Assembly (NCBI GenBank): GCA_964518305.1
Contig: CAZFDK010000003.1
Coordinates: 47,306 to 111,305 of the forward strand
DNA: 64,000 nt
Source: Caribbeanibacter sp964518305
GTDB lineage: Bacteria > Gemmatimonadota > Gemmatimonadetes > Palauibacterales > Palauibacteraceae
Reading direction: 5' to 3'
Shown: piece after piece, positions 1-10,281 of the stretch
Layout: every line of letters starts with the position of its first letter
How positions within the stretch are numbered: the stretch's first letter is position 1
The notes under the pieces: model-generated
Told to the model about the DNA's origin: nothing
Databases searched by the model: none
Seen by the model: the letters and a program-made list of their open reading frames with translations, nothing else
Position numbers and translations under genes: made by a program

Positions 1-321
1 CGGACGATTCTCCTGGGCGAGACGGAGCTCCGGGCGCGGCACAGGCTCGGCGTGGACACGACGGCCTTGGTCCAGCCGGGACGGGTTGAGCGATATCGGT
101 TCGACCGCTTCTTCTGGTTCTCCCGTCGCCTGCAGGAGGGGAGCAGGGTCCGCCTGGTGGTGGCACCGCTGAATACACCGGCCGTACAGAAGAACTACAA
201 CTCGGGCGGAGATCCCGTGGAGGAGACCGTCGCGGACGCCCGCACGGCCACGGTTCAATTCCACCTGTCGGAGGACCGGCCGAGCGCCCTCGTCCTGCCG
301 GTGCGCTCCACGTCGAACTGA
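1..321 (+). CDS. C-terminal part of a CocE/NonD-type (peptidase S15-like) hydrolase, 5' truncated by the window
   Basis: The frame is open from the first base to a TGA at 319-321, so the gene begins upstream of the window. The visible 106 residues resemble the non-catalytic, galactose-binding-like C-terminal beta-sandwich of X-Pro dipeptidyl-peptidase and cocaine-esterase relatives. The supporting features are the QKNYNSGG segment followed by an acidic stretch, a TATVQFHLS strand, and a closing SALVLPV strand. In this family that domain follows an alpha/beta-hydrolase core carrying the Ser-Asp-His triad, none of which is in view. The substrate cannot be inferred. A small membrane protein follows 32 bp downstream and may share a transcript. 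Assignment to the family is fairly good; whether the full protein is active is unknown. Confidence 0.7.
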   Translation, partial: RTILLGETELRARHRLGVDTTALVQPGRVERYRFDRFFWFSRRLQEGSRVRLVVAPLNTPAVQKNYNSGGDPVEETVADARTATVQFHLSEDRPSALVLPVRSTSN

Positions 322-353
322 CTGGCCGAACGCCTGAAGAGAAGGGAGGGCCC

Positions 354-632
354 GTGTACCTGTTCGATCCGACTCTGCTGCAGATCGTCATGGCCGTCGT
401 GGCGGCCCTGGCCACGGCCTTCCTGTCGGCGTGGCTGGTGGCCGGCGCCGCGGGATCCGCCGCTGACAGGGAGGATGGGGGCGAGCGCGCCGCGGGCCAG
501 CCGGGTGACGAGCAGGAGGAGCTGGAGACCCGGCAGAGCGTGATCATCTGGACCGCCGCCGGGACCGGGCTCCTGTTCGTGCTCTGGTGGGCCACCCTGT
601 CGACGGGTTCGGGCGGCCAGCCGCCGCTCTGA
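354..632 (+). CDS. small two-helix membrane protein, unknown function
   Basis: This 92-residue protein starts at GTG 354, chosen because a strong purine-rich ribosome site (GAAGGGAGGG) sits just upstream. A first hydrophobic helix spans roughly residues 8-32. An acidic, hydrophilic loop rich in Asp, Glu and Gln covers about 33-63, and a second helix covers about 64-83 (VIIWTAAGTGLLFVLWWATL). The tail is short and Gly/Pro rich. I recognise no family. The position, close behind the S15-like hydrolase and 33 bp before an aldo/keto reductase, fits a co-transcribed accessory but says nothing specific about its role. Confidence 0.6.
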   Translation: MYLFDPTLLQIVMAVVAALATAFLSAWLVAGAAGSAADREDGGERAAGQPGDEQEELETRQSVIIWTAAGTGLLFVLWWATLSTGSGGQPPL

Positions 633-665
633 CCGGTTCACGGTTCGCCGCTGGAGGAGGTCGCA

Positions 666-1646
<981 letters not shown>

Positions 1647-1703
1647 GAGCCCGCCGGCGGCGTCGGGCCGGCGACGAACCGGCGGCCGCTCCCCCCGCTT
1701 CCG

Positions 1704-4529
1704 CTACAGGTCCAGGAAGTGGCTCACCTTCACGATGAAGCGGTTCTCGGACTCCGCCCCGAAGAGGGAGTCGACGTCCCGGCCGAGGTCGAAGTCTCCG
1801 ATGTCCGCCCGGTCCCGACGATCGTGCTGCCAGACGAGGAAGAGGATAGAGCCCGGCATGTACTCCCACCGAACCACCGCGTTGCCGCGGAGGGAGCGGA
1901 AGTTGAAGTCCTGCTCGCTGAACGACGTCTCGGGCTCGCCGTCGCCGTCGTAGTCCAGGTACCGCCGGCCCTCGAAGAGACACGTGCGCGGCGCGGCGCC
2001 GCTGAGCGATTCGCCGCGCGCCGTGCAGCTCAGCTCATCCCCGTTCACCACGGGGGTGCCCTCCGCGAATTGATCGAATCGGTAGGTCGCCGGTTGCGCG
2101 AGCTGCTTGATCCCGTTGAAGTCCACGGCGGAAATCAGGGGCTGGGCGAAGAGCTGCAGGCTCAGGTCGGGTGAGAGGGCCACGTTCAGGCGCGTCTCCA
2201 TGGAGAGCTGGGTCCGCTCCAGGTCGGCGAAGAGGTAGCGGTCGCCAAAGGTGGGCCCGAATCCGGTGTTCTCGTCGGTCATCACGTACTGCGCCCCGTT
2301 CGTCTCGTCCCGGTACTGGGGCTCGAGCTCGATCTCCCAGCTGGAGGAGGGCCGAACGGACAGCTCGGTGCTGAGGCGCCAGGTCCGCCCGGCGTCCAGG
2401 CCGAGGGAGGTGTAGCTGATGTTCGGCTCCACGCTCACCCGCTTCCGGGAGTCGGTGCTGAAGCGGAGGGAGGCCCGCCGCTCGGAGGGGGTCGTCATCA
2501 GCGGGCCGCCGCGGGTCTTCGTGTCGCTCATGGCCTGCGGCGAGTAGCCGAGCTCGGGGCTGATCCACCAGTTGTTGTGGAGCTCGCCGCGGAAGTCGAC
2601 GTTGAAGAAGCCTTCCTCGTAGGCGTTGGCCCACTGGTCGCCCGAGAAGGGATCGTCCAGCAGGGTGTGGCGAGCGTTGTGGAAGGTGAACGCCGAGACC
2701 GACCAGTTCCGGAACACAGGTCCCGGCGTGATCTCCTGATATTCCACCCGGGCTCCGCCGTCGAGGCGCGCTCCCTCGCTGTTGAAACCGATGTCGTTGG
2801 CGGCGAAGTCCGGGGTGATCTCCGCCAGCCACACCCCCCAGGTCCAGTGCTCGGCGCTCTGGCGGTTGAACTCGAGCCGCCAGTTGGCGCCGGTCATCTG
2901 TGTTCGCACGGAGTCGACCTCGACCTTCTCTGCGTCCGGTCGCTGAAAGTAGTGCTGGGGGTTCGTCTGGATGTCGAGGATGGCTTCCCGCGAGCCCTGC
3001 ACGTGGGTCCCGGCGTAGTAGCCCTCCAGGGACCACCTGCGGTCGTTGGCCCCGCCCCACTGGTGCGTGAAGTCCAGCCCCCCGCTGAAGGCCTGGTCCG
3101 TCAGCTCGCCGAGCCGGCCGTCGGAGGGAAGGTGCCGGTTCACGCCGGTGACGATGGCTCCGACCCTGGTGGCGCCGTTCCGGAAGTCCTGCTGCACCCG
3201 GCCGACGCCGTACTCGGTGGTGGGCTCCACCAGAAACTCCCGGGTGGTGCCGCTTTCGGGGTAGTACGCCCGGCCCTGCTCCTCGGCGGTGAGGGCCGCC
3301 AGGCCGCCCACCGAGAGGCCGCCCTGGGTGCGTCCGGTGAACTTGGTCGCTCCGAGGATCGTGGTCCGGTCCGGAACGCTCGCGAAGGCCGCATCCCTCG
3401 GCGCGTCGCCGTGCGGTTCGCGGCCGATGCGCCGGCTGAAGAAGAGCCGGCTGCGGCGCCCGGACATATCGAAGCTGAAGACCTGGGCGTCCTGCACGAA
3501 GAAGGGGCGCTTCTCCGGGAAGAAGGTCTCGAAGGCGGAGAGGTTGATGACCGCCGGATCGACCTCGACCTGCCCGAAGTCCGGATTCACCGTGGCGTCC
3601 AGCGTGAAGGCGGAGCCGACGCCGTAGCTCAGGTCACCCCCGACCCGGGGGGAGAGCTCCGTGGACTCGGCCAGCGGATTGGCAGCGTCCACGGGCCGGG
3701 AGGAGAGCTGTGAGACGACGTAGGGCTGGATCTCGAACCGCCGGGCCGCCCCCCGGAACCGGAGTCCCGTCAGGCGCCCCCACTGGTTCACGGTGCCCTG
3801 GACGGTCCGGGACTCCAGGGACCAGTAGCTGGTGGAGCTGCTGGCGAGCCGACGCCGGGTGAAGTTGATGCCCCACCGCTGATCGCCGGGGCGGGACTCG
3901 AAGCGGATCTGCGAGAGGGGGATGCGCATCTCCACCGTCCACCCGGCTGAGTCGACATGGGTCGCCGACTCCCACACCGCGTTCCAGTTCACGTCCTGTC
4001 CTCTGCGGCCTCCTCCGCCGCTGACGAAGGCGTCGCGCTCGACGCCGGAGACGGCGACGCGGAAGACGTATCCGGTCTGCTGGTCCAGGTTCGGGTCCAG
4101 GGACAGCTCGAAGTAGTCGTACTGCCCCCGCTCGTCCCGACGCACCAGCTGACTCGCGATGGCCGACGGATCGTCCTCGTACATCCGGGCCGTCACGTAC
4201 ATCGTTTCGGCGTCGTACAGAACGCGAACCTCCGTCGGCCGGGCCGGAGGCGCGCCTTCCGTGGGGTCGCCCTGCACGAAATCGGTGGCGACCGGTGCCC
4301 GGTCCCACGCCGCCTCCACGGGGCGACCGTCGATCTCGAGCTCCCCCTGCAGTCGGACGGCTTCGACGGCCGGGCGCGCGGATGGCTCCTGCGCGACGGC
4401 CGCAGCCGGCAGCAGGAGGGCGGAGGTGACGAGTGACAACAGCCACGCTACGGTTGCCCGTCGCGGTGAACGGGGGCAGTCGAGGCCGCACGTCTGCGCA
4501 GCTGGGTTGCGGAAAAGGCTTGCGTCCAC
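1704..4529 (-). CDS. exported DUF5916 outer-membrane protein with a CBM9-like N-terminal domain
   Basis: A 941-residue protein. A signal sequence ends near residue 46 (LLPAAAVAQ). A beta-sandwich resembling carbohydrate-binding module 9 covers about 58-235, recognisable from the pattern I-D-G-x-x-x-x-x-A-W followed by V-R-V-L-Y-D and a D-Y-F-E-L-S-L-D segment. The remaining roughly 690 residues are DUF5916, a predicted outer-membrane beta-barrel. The last residue after a hydrophobic strand is Leu (VSHFLDL), consistent with a barrel end signal. Related proteins are common in Gemmatimonadota and Bacteroidota, and no enzymatic role is established. The GTG start at 4529 has only a weak ribosome site, so the first 20 residues are uncertain. 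The gene is divergent from the exported protein at 4919. Confidence 0.85.
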   Translation of the reverse strand: MDASLFRNPAAQTCGLDCPRSPRRATVAWLLSLVTSALLLPAAAVAQEPSARPAVEAVRLQGELEIDGRPVEAAWDRAPVATDFVQGDPTEGAPPARPTEVRVLYDAETMYVTARMYEDDPSAIASQLVRRDERGQYDYFELSLDPNLDQQTGYVFRVAVSGVERDAFVSGGGGRRGQDVNWNAVWESATHVDSAGWTVEMRIPLSQIRFESRPGDQRWGINFTRRRLASSSTSYWSLESRTVQGTVNQWGRLTGLRFRGAARRFEIQPYVVSQLSSRPVDAANPLAESTELSPRVGGDLSYGVGSAFTLDATVNPDFGQVEVDPAVINLSAFETFFPEKRPFFVQDAQVFSFDMSGRRSRLFFSRRIGREPHGDAPRDAAFASVPDRTTILGATKFTGRTQGGLSVGGLAALTAEEQGRAYYPESGTTREFLVEPTTEYGVGRVQQDFRNGATRVGAIVTGVNRHLPSDGRLGELTDQAFSGGLDFTHQWGGANDRRWSLEGYYAGTHVQGSREAILDIQTNPQHYFQRPDAEKVEVDSVRTQMTGANWRLEFNRQSAEHWTWGVWLAEITPDFAANDIGFNSEGARLDGGARVEYQEITPGPVFRNWSVSAFTFHNARHTLLDDPFSGDQWANAYEEGFFNVDFRGELHNNWWISPELGYSPQAMSDTKTRGGPLMTTPSERRASLRFSTDSRKRVSVEPNISYTSLGLDAGRTWRLSTELSVRPSSSWEIELEPQYRDETNGAQYVMTDENTGFGPTFGDRYLFADLERTQLSMETRLNVALSPDLSLQLFAQPLISAVDFNGIKQLAQPATYRFDQFAEGTPVVNGDELSCTARGESLSGAAPRTCLFEGRRYLDYDGDGEPETSFSEQDFNFRSLRGNAVVRWEYMPGSILFLVWQHDRRDRADIGDFDLGRDVDSLFGAESENRFIVKVSHFLDL

Positions 4530-4567
4530 GGTACCTGTCGTGATCGGAGTGCAGGAACTGAAAAGCG

Positions 4568-4582
4568 GGCCTTCGGAAGGCC
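4568..4582. repeat. 15-bp perfect inverted repeat
   Basis: GGCCTTC-G-GAAGGCC, with seven-base arms around a single central base. It lies 39 bp upstream of the DUF5916 start, so in that gene's 5' leader or promoter. It could be an operator for a dimeric regulator or a leader hairpin. No U-tract follows it, so a terminator is unlikely. Confidence 0.4.
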
Positions 4583-4674
4583 GACTGTGGATCTGGCCCC
4601 GGTCCCCCCGCGTCGGCCACGGTAGACTCTACAACATCGGGAACGAAGGGAGTGTTTACCGGACCGCGGGGCAG

Positions 4675-4698
4675 GAGGTCCCGGCGCGGGGGGACCTC
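4675..4698. repeat. 8-bp-arm inverted repeat in the divergent promoter region
   Basis: GAGGTCCC at 4675-4682 pairs perfectly with GGGACCTC at 4691-4698 across an eight-base loop. Its location between divergent genes makes an operator or a leader structure more likely than a terminator. Confidence 0.4.
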
Positions 4699-4918
4699 TG
4701 CCGTCTCCGTGCTGTAGATCACGACCTGTGCCACGCCGCACAGGCTCGTCCGAGCGCGGGACCGGAGCACGCACACGATTATTACGGGGCCTGTGGGGGG
4801 CGGCCTCCGGTCGCAACCGGCGAATCCGACAGCTCCGGTTCCCACCAACGGCCCGGACAGCGCCGAGGCGGCAGACCGTGCCTCCCCACATTCTCCATCG
4901 AAGACAGGGGACGATCTG

Positions 4919-5755
4919 ATGAGCAGGAATAGCCGGGACCGACGGTCCGCGATCGCCCCGTGGTCCGTCGTCGCGGCCGCCGCGGGTGCAATCGCACTGG
5001 TGCTGCCGGCTCCGGGCTTCGGTCAGGGGAGTGCCGGGGAGGTCCTCCGGACGGTGATGGACCGAAGCGAAGCCCGGTTGGAGGGCGTGGATTCGGTGAC
5101 GGTCGTTCAGGAGCTCACGATGCCGATGGGCATGACCAGGCGGCAGGAGCTGCGCCTGACGACGAGCACTCGAAACGGGCGCACCGTACTGGTTCCAGCG
5201 CGCGAGAACGCCGGGACGGAGCTCGTGCCGGCGGCGAGCATGCTGGCGACCATGGACAGTACGGTGGCCGCCTCGGTGCTCAGAGGACGGTCCGAGGTCG
5301 ATGGACACGACGTCTACGTCGTCGCAGTACCCGATCTACCGGCGATCGACTTCGGACAGGATGCCCTGGCCGGGGCGAGAGGGCGTTCATTCGAGGGAGA
5401 CAGTGCGAGCTTCTACGTCGATGCAGAACAGTACGTACCGCGTCGGGCCGAGATCTACGGCCAGATGACCATGGGGGACACCCGGCGAACGGTCCAGGTC
5501 GGAGTCCACCTGTCGGACTACCGTGAGACGCGAGGGTATCTGCATCCGTTCCGTAGCGAGATCCAGATCGACATCGAGGGGCTGGGCGAGCAGATGCAGG
5601 CCATGATGCGGAAGATGCAGAGGGGCGGGGGCGACAGCGCCAGGCAGGCCATGATGGAACAGGCGATGGCCGCCATGATGGGGAACGGAATCACCGTCAC
5701 CGCCGTCGTGACGAAGATTCACGTCAGCCGGTCCGGCTCGTTCGGTGGCGGCTGA
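4919..5755 (+). CDS. exported protein of unknown function with a Met-rich C-terminal region
   Basis: A 278-residue protein. ATG 4919 is preferred over an in-frame ATG at 4793 because it follows ACAGGGG and begins directly with an n-region and hydrophobic core (WSVVAAAAGAIALVLPAPG), with cleavage expected after GFGQ near residue 36. The mature part has short alternating strands (DSVTVVQELTMP, QELRLTTS, ASFYVDAEQYVPRRAEI) like the LolA/outer-membrane lipoprotein-sorting fold, in which a protein scores modified substrates on a beta sheet. Around residues 220-255 it becomes Met- and Gln-rich (GEQMQAMMRKMQRGGG, MMEQAMAAMMGN). The fold suggestion is weak. It is divergent from the DUF5916 gene. Confidence 0.7.
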   Translation: MSRNSRDRRSAIAPWSVVAAAAGAIALVLPAPGFGQGSAGEVLRTVMDRSEARLEGVDSVTVVQELTMPMGMTRRQELRLTTSTRNGRTVLVPARENAGTELVPAASMLATMDSTVAASVLRGRSEVDGHDVYVVAVPDLPAIDFGQDALAGARGRSFEGDSASFYVDAEQYVPRRAEIYGQMTMGDTRRTVQVGVHLSDYRETRGYLHPFRSEIQIDIEGLGEQMQAMMRKMQRGGGDSARQAMMEQAMAAMMGNGITVTAVVTKIHVSRSGSFGGG

Positions 5756-5761
5756 GCCGCC
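5747..5761 (+). terminator. hairpin spanning the stop codon of the exported protein gene
   Basis: GGCGGCT-G-AGCCGCC gives seven-base GC-rich arms that include the TGA stop of the 4919-5755 gene. No T-run follows, so it would be a weak intrinsic terminator at best. Confidence 0.3.
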
Positions 5762-6035
5762 GGCACTGTCCAGGGAGACGGGTCCGGGCGGGGGGTGCCG
5801 GGAAGCGGTGTGTGGGCTCTCCAGCCGGACGACTGCGGTGTATGATGGCCAGCGTGTGCTGGACGACAGCGGAGTTCGCGCGTCGGGGGCACGTCCGACG
5901 CAGATCCGGGGGGCACCGGTGGACGGCGGGAACCCGACCCCGAGTCGCTGACGTTCTGAACAGGCAGCTTTGCGTCAGACGGACAGGCTCAGACGTACAG
6001 GCACCACTCACAGGGGCGAGGCCAAGGAGACCGCG

Positions 6036-9000
6036 ATGGTGGAAGATCGGAAGAGCAGGCGTCCGAGCGCTCTGGCGCGGAGCGTGCTCGTGTTGCTCGT
6101 CGTCGTGGGAGGCGTGGCCCTCCAGGTCGACGAGGTCCGCGGACAGTACTTCGGCCGGAACCAGGTCCAGTACGAGACGTTCGACTTCCAGGTCCTGGAG
6201 TCGGAGCACTTCGACGTCTACTACTACGAGCAGGAGGAAGAGGCGGCGACGCAGTCCGCCCGGATGGCGGAGCGATGGTACGCCCGCCTCTCCCGGCTCC
6301 TGGACCACAGCTTCCAGGGCCAGCAGCCCCTCATCCTGTACGCGAACCACCCCCACTTCACCCAGACAACGGCGCTGACGCAGTCTCCGGGGACGGGCAC
6401 GCAGGGGGTCACCGAGCCGCTCAAGCGGCGGATCGTGCTGCCGATGGCGGGTCCGCTGCAGGACACGGACCACGTGATCGGCCACGAGCTGGTACACGGT
6501 TTCCAGTTCGACATGACCGGCATCAGCCCGCGGACGCCGCTCACCGGGGCGCCGGCGATCTCCTCTCTCCCGCTCTGGATGGTGGAGGGGATGGCCGAGT
6601 ACCTCTCGGTGGGCCAGGGGAGCGCGCTCACGGCGATGTGGATGCGGGATGCTATGCTCCGGGAGGACCGGGAACTACCCTCTGTGGGCCAGCTGGCCAA
6701 CGCGAGGAAATACTTTCCCTACCGGTACGGTCACGCGCTGTGGGCCTACATCGGCGGTCGCTGGGGCGACGAGCGGGTGCGGGAGATCTTCCTGCAGACG
6801 GCCCGTAGCGGTAGCCCTGCCCAGGCCATCGGCTCGGTGCTCCAGATCTCGCTCGACACGCTGAGCGCCGACTGGCACGCTGCGCTCCGCGACGCATACG
6901 AGCCGGTGACCGGGGCCACCATGCCCCCGGACAGCTTCGGGGCCCCCATGCTCACCGAGGAGACGGTGGGAGGGGAGGTCAACCTGGGTGCCGCGCTGAG
7001 CCCGGACGGGGACAAGGTGGCGTTCCTGAACGAGCGGAGCCGCTTCGCCATCGATCTCTTCGTGGCGGACACCGAGACCGGGGAGGTACTCCAGCAGCTC
7101 AGCGAGACCGCCGTGGACCCCCATTTCCAGAGCCTGCAGTTCATCAACTCCGCCGGGGCCTGGGCGCCGGACAACCGGCGCCTGGCAGTGGCCGCCATCC
7201 GGAAGGGCGAGCCGGTGATCACCGTCTTCGACACCGAGACGGGGGATAGGAGCAGGGAGTTTCAGCTCCGGGGCCTGGGCGAGGCGTTCAACCCCACCTG
7301 GTCGCCGACGGGCGAGCGGATCGCGTTCGTGGCGAACGATGGCGGCTACATGGACCTGTACGTCCTGGACGTGGAGACCGGGGAGGTGCGGGCCCTCACC
7401 GACGATCCGTGGACCGAGCTGCATCCCGACTGGTCCCCTGACGGCGAGAGGATCGCCTTCGTCACCGACCGATTCGGCGGCGAGCTGGACGTGCTGGAGT
7501 ACGGCGAGTACGCGCTCGCCACGATCGCGCCCGAGGGGACGGGAATTCGCCAGATCCGAACGTTCCCTGGCGGCCGGGACACGAACCCACAGTGGTCGCC
7601 GGACGGCGAGAGCCTGTACTTCGTCTCGGCCCGGTCGGGCATCCCCAACGTCTACCGGCACGAGCTCTCGTCCGGGAGCACCCGGCAGGTCACGAACGTC
7701 CAGACCGGCGTGAGCGGTATCACGCCGCTCAGCCCGGCGCTCAGCGTAGCCAGCGAGTCCGGAATGCTGGCGTTCAGCATCTTCGAGGGAGGGGCCTACA
7801 ACGTCTACTCCACGGCGGAAGAGGAGCGCCTCGCCGGAACGGAGCCGAAGTCCTTCGCCGACACCACGGAGGTGGTGAGGCTTCCTCCGCAGACGAGTCG
7901 GCAGGACGAGCGCCTGGCGACTCTGATCGGCGATACCCGTCTGGGGCTCCCTGCGGCCGAGACCTTCGCCCGGCGCGACTACGCCCCGAGCCTGTCCCTG
8001 GACTTCGTTTCCCAGCCGAGCCTCGGCGCCTCGGTCAGCTCGTTCGGGTCCTTCATCGGCGGCGGCGCTTCGCTGTTCTTCAGCGATATGCTCGGGTACC
8101 ACTCGCTCAGCACCCAGCTACAGCTTCAGATTCAGGACGGCAACGTGCTGAACGGGATCGGCGCCCTGGGCCAGTATCTGAACCAGAAGAACCGCACCAA
8201 CTGGGGGGTGGCCGCGGGCCAGATCCCGGACATCACGCAGGGCTTCCGCCAGGGTCGGGTCGACTTCGACGGGGACGGGGAGGGCAACGAGTTTCTCCGG
8301 GAGACCATCACGTTCTGGCAGGTCAACCGGCAGGCTGTGGGACTCCTTCGGTACCCCTTCAGCCAGGTCCAGCGCGTCGAGTTCAGCGCCGGCTTCAACC
8401 AGATCGACTTCGAGATCGAGTCGGACCGGCAGGTGTTCGACCTCCGGACGGGTCAGCAAATCGCGGATTCGACGCTGGCGGCCCCTGCCTGCGGCGACAG
8501 CCTGAGCTTCCGCCGCAACCTCTGCGAGCCGGGCACCCTGAACGAGGCGGTGGCCTCGGCCGCGCTCGTCTACGACAACTCGCTTCCGGGTCCCACCGGT
8601 CCGATCAGGGGTCAGCGGTACAGGATCGAGGTGACGCCCAACGTCGGAACCCTGGACTATCTGTCGGGGCGCGCCGACTACCGCCGGTACGTCATGCCCT
8701 TCGAGCCCCTCACGCTGGCCGGCCGCCTGATGCACTTCGGGCGATGGGGAGGGGAAGACGCGCGGGACGAGCGCCTGAACCGCCTGTTTCTCGGCTACTC
8801 GCAGCTCATCCGCGGCTACAGCTCCGGCTCCTTCGACGTGCGAGTCTGTGACCCCCGGGTGCCACTGGAACAGTGCCAGGAGCTGGACGTCTTCAGCCAG
8901 CTGTTCGGAACGCGCATCGGGGTGGGGAACATGGAGGCGCGCCTGCCGCTGCTGGGTCCGCTGGGGGCGCTGTCGAAGGTGGGCAACGTGCCCCCCATCG

Positions 9001-9233
9001 ACCTCATCGGATTCTTCGACGCGGGGGTCGCCTGGTCGTCGAACCTCGAAGGTACCGCCAGCAACGAACAGGCCGTCTTCTTCGGCGGTGACCGGGACTT
9101 GCTGACGTCGGCCGGTGCAGGGTTACGGGTGAACCTGTTCGGGTTCGCGCTGGGCGAAGTGCACTGGGTCTACCCGTTCGACCGCCCCGAGAAGGGCGGC
9201 CACTTCCAGTTCGCCATCAACACGGGATTCTGA
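6036..9233 (+). CDS. peptidase MA-like metallopeptidase fused to a TolB-type beta-propeller and an outer-membrane barrel
   Basis: A 1065-residue exported protein. ATG 6036 follows AAGGAGA, and a signal peptide covers residues 11-37. Residues about 45-300 form a gluzincin-like peptidase domain: HELVH at 150-154 is the HExxH zinc motif, and EGMAEYL about 30 residues later supplies the expected third ligand. From about 320 to 600, WD40/PD40-type repeats of the TolB class appear (SPDGDKVAF, SPTGERIAF, SPDGERIAF, SPDGESLYF). The last 400 residues look like a surface-antigen/BamA-type beta-barrel, ending in a strand with terminal Phe (FQFAINTGF). The arrangement suggests a peptidase displayed at or plugged into the outer membrane. 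It is followed 46 bp later by an ABC exporter. Confidence 0.85.
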   Translation: MVEDRKSRRPSALARSVLVLLVVVGGVALQVDEVRGQYFGRNQVQYETFDFQVLESEHFDVYYYEQEEEAATQSARMAERWYARLSRLLDHSFQGQQPLILYANHPHFTQTTALTQSPGTGTQGVTEPLKRRIVLPMAGPLQDTDHVIGHELVHGFQFDMTGISPRTPLTGAPAISSLPLWMVEGMAEYLSVGQGSALTAMWMRDAMLREDRELPSVGQLANARKYFPYRYGHALWAYIGGRWGDERVREIFLQTARSGSPAQAIGSVLQISLDTLSADWHAALRDAYEPVTGATMPPDSFGAPMLTEETVGGEVNLGAALSPDGDKVAFLNERSRFAIDLFVADTETGEVLQQLSETAVDPHFQSLQFINSAGAWAPDNRRLAVAAIRKGEPVITVFDTETGDRSREFQLRGLGEAFNPTWSPTGERIAFVANDGGYMDLYVLDVETGEVRALTDDPWTELHPDWSPDGERIAFVTDRFGGELDVLEYGEYALATIAPEGTGIRQIRTFPGGRDTNPQWSPDGESLYFVSARSGIPNVYRHELSSGSTRQVTNVQTGVSGITPLSPALSVASESGMLAFSIFEGGAYNVYSTAEEERLAGTEPKSFADTTEVVRLPPQTSRQDERLATLIGDTRLGLPAAETFARRDYAPSLSLDFVSQPSLGASVSSFGSFIGGGASLFFSDMLGYHSLSTQLQLQIQDGNVLNGIGALGQYLNQKNRTNWGVAAGQIPDITQGFRQGRVDFDGDGEGNEFLRETITFWQVNRQAVGLLRYPFSQVQRVEFSAGFNQIDFEIESDRQVFDLRTGQQIADSTLAAPACGDSLSFRRNLCEPGTLNEAVASAALVYDNSLPGPTGPIRGQRYRIEVTPNVGTLDYLSGRADYRRYVMPFEPLTLAGRLMHFGRWGGEDARDERLNRLFLGYSQLIRGYSSGSFDVRVCDPRVPLEQCQELDVFSQLFGTRIGVGNMEARLPLLGPLGALSKVGNVPPIDLIGFFDAGVAWSSNLEGTASNEQAVFFGGDRDLLTSAGAGLRVNLFGFALGEVHWVYPFDRPEKGGHFQFAINTGF

Positions 9234-9279
9234 TCAGCGGCCCGCGTCGCTCCGGCCCACGTCCCGGAGCGAGCTCATC

Positions 9280-10281
9280 ATGACCGCCATCATCGAGACC
9301 AGCGGCCTGAGCAAGCGCTACGGCGACGTCACGGCGCTCAGGGAAATCGAGCTCACGGTGCGCGCCGGGTCGGTGGTGGGCCTCCTCGGGCCGAACGGCG
9401 CCGGAAAGACCACGCTCGTCGAGATCCTGGAGGGCCTCCGTGAGCCCTCCGACGGCCGGGTCTCGGTGCTCGGTGCCGACCCGCACGACGGCGAGGCGTC
9501 GCTCCGGGAGCGGATCGGTGTCCAGCTCCAGCGGACGAGCTTCCCGGAGACTCTCTCGGTGAGGGAGATCCTGGAGCTCTTCCGCTCCTTCTACCGCGAA
9601 CCGGTGGCGCTCGACGAGCTCCTGGATACGGTGGGGCTTCGAGAGAAGACGAGCGCCCGTCCCGAAGAGCTCTCAGGGGGACAGCGTCAGCGTCTGGCCC
9701 TGGCCACGGCCCTTGTGGGGCGTCCCGAGCTTCTGATCCTGGACGAGCCAACGGCGGGACTGGACCCGGCGGCGAGGCGATCGCTCCACGAGCTCCTTCG
9801 CGGCCTGCAGGGAGACGGCCGAACCATCCTCCTAACCACCCACTACACCGAGGAGGCGGAGAAGCTGTGTGACCGAATCCTGATGCTCCGCGACGGTGAG
9901 CTCGTGGCCGACGGGTCGCCCCTGGAGCTGGTGAAGGGAGCGGGGGGGGAATCTCGTATCTGGGTGGAGGTGGACGCCCAGCTGGACCCGTCACCGCTGG
10001 TGGAAGCCGGGGCCCGGGAGGACGGCGCGGAGGGCTCGTACCGCTGCTTCACCACGCGGCAGCCCGCGCGGGCCATCGAGGTGCTGGGAACGATGCTTCG
10101 GGATCAGGGGCTCGAGCTGGAGGATCTCCGCGTGAAGCGTCCGACGCTCGAGGATGTGTATCTCGAGCTGATGGAGGAAGTCGACGTCGTGCGTCAGCCG
10201 GAGGGCCATGGCGGCCCCGAGCGTCCGGCGGAGGGCACGGCCATGACTACGTCCGGAGACCGCCGGGGCGCAACGGGATGA
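9280..10281 (+). CDS. ABC-2 type exporter, ATP-binding subunit
   Basis: A 333-residue ATPase with all the ABC motifs: Walker A GPNGAGKTT (about residues 36-44), signature LSGGQRQR (about 131-138), Walker B LLILDEPTAGLD (about 151-162) and H-loop TTHYTEEAE (about 187-195). The C-terminal 100 residues, including a segment with RPTLEDVYLELM, match the DrrA/CcmA-like class that drives ABC-2 exporters of drugs, lipids or polysaccharide. The stop overlaps the ATG of the permease by 4 bp, so the two are translated together and form one transporter. The cargo is unknown. Confidence 0.95.
   Translation: MTAIIETSGLSKRYGDVTALREIELTVRAGSVVGLLGPNGAGKTTLVEILEGLREPSDGRVSVLGADPHDGEASLRERIGVQLQRTSFPETLSVREILELFRSFYREPVALDELLDTVGLREKTSARPEELSGGQRQRLALATALVGRPELLILDEPTAGLDPAARRSLHELLRGLQGDGRTILLTTHYTEEAEKLCDRILMLRDGELVADGSPLELVKGAGGESRIWVEVDAQLDPSPLVEAGAREDGAEGSYRCFTTRQPARAIEVLGTMLRDQGLELEDLRVKRPTLEDVYLELMEEVDVVRQPEGHGGPERPAEGTAMTTSGDRRGATG

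Larger units (their letters stand above)
4530..4918. other. 389-bp intergenic region between divergent exported-protein genes
   Basis: No convincing gene is visible. The region should hold the promoters of both the DUF5916 gene (minus) and the exported protein at 4919 (plus). It contains two strong inverted repeats, listed separately. It also has a locally AT-richer patch near 4770-4790 (CACACGATTATTACGGGG), a plausible place for a plus-strand promoter, although I cannot assign clear -35 and -10 hexamers. Confidence 0.5.

Noticed and set aside
1647..1703. A terminator between the convergent aldo/keto reductase and DUF5916 genes
   Set aside because: Only overlapping GCCGGC repeats with several alternative pairings and no T-run; too ambiguous in GC-rich DNA.
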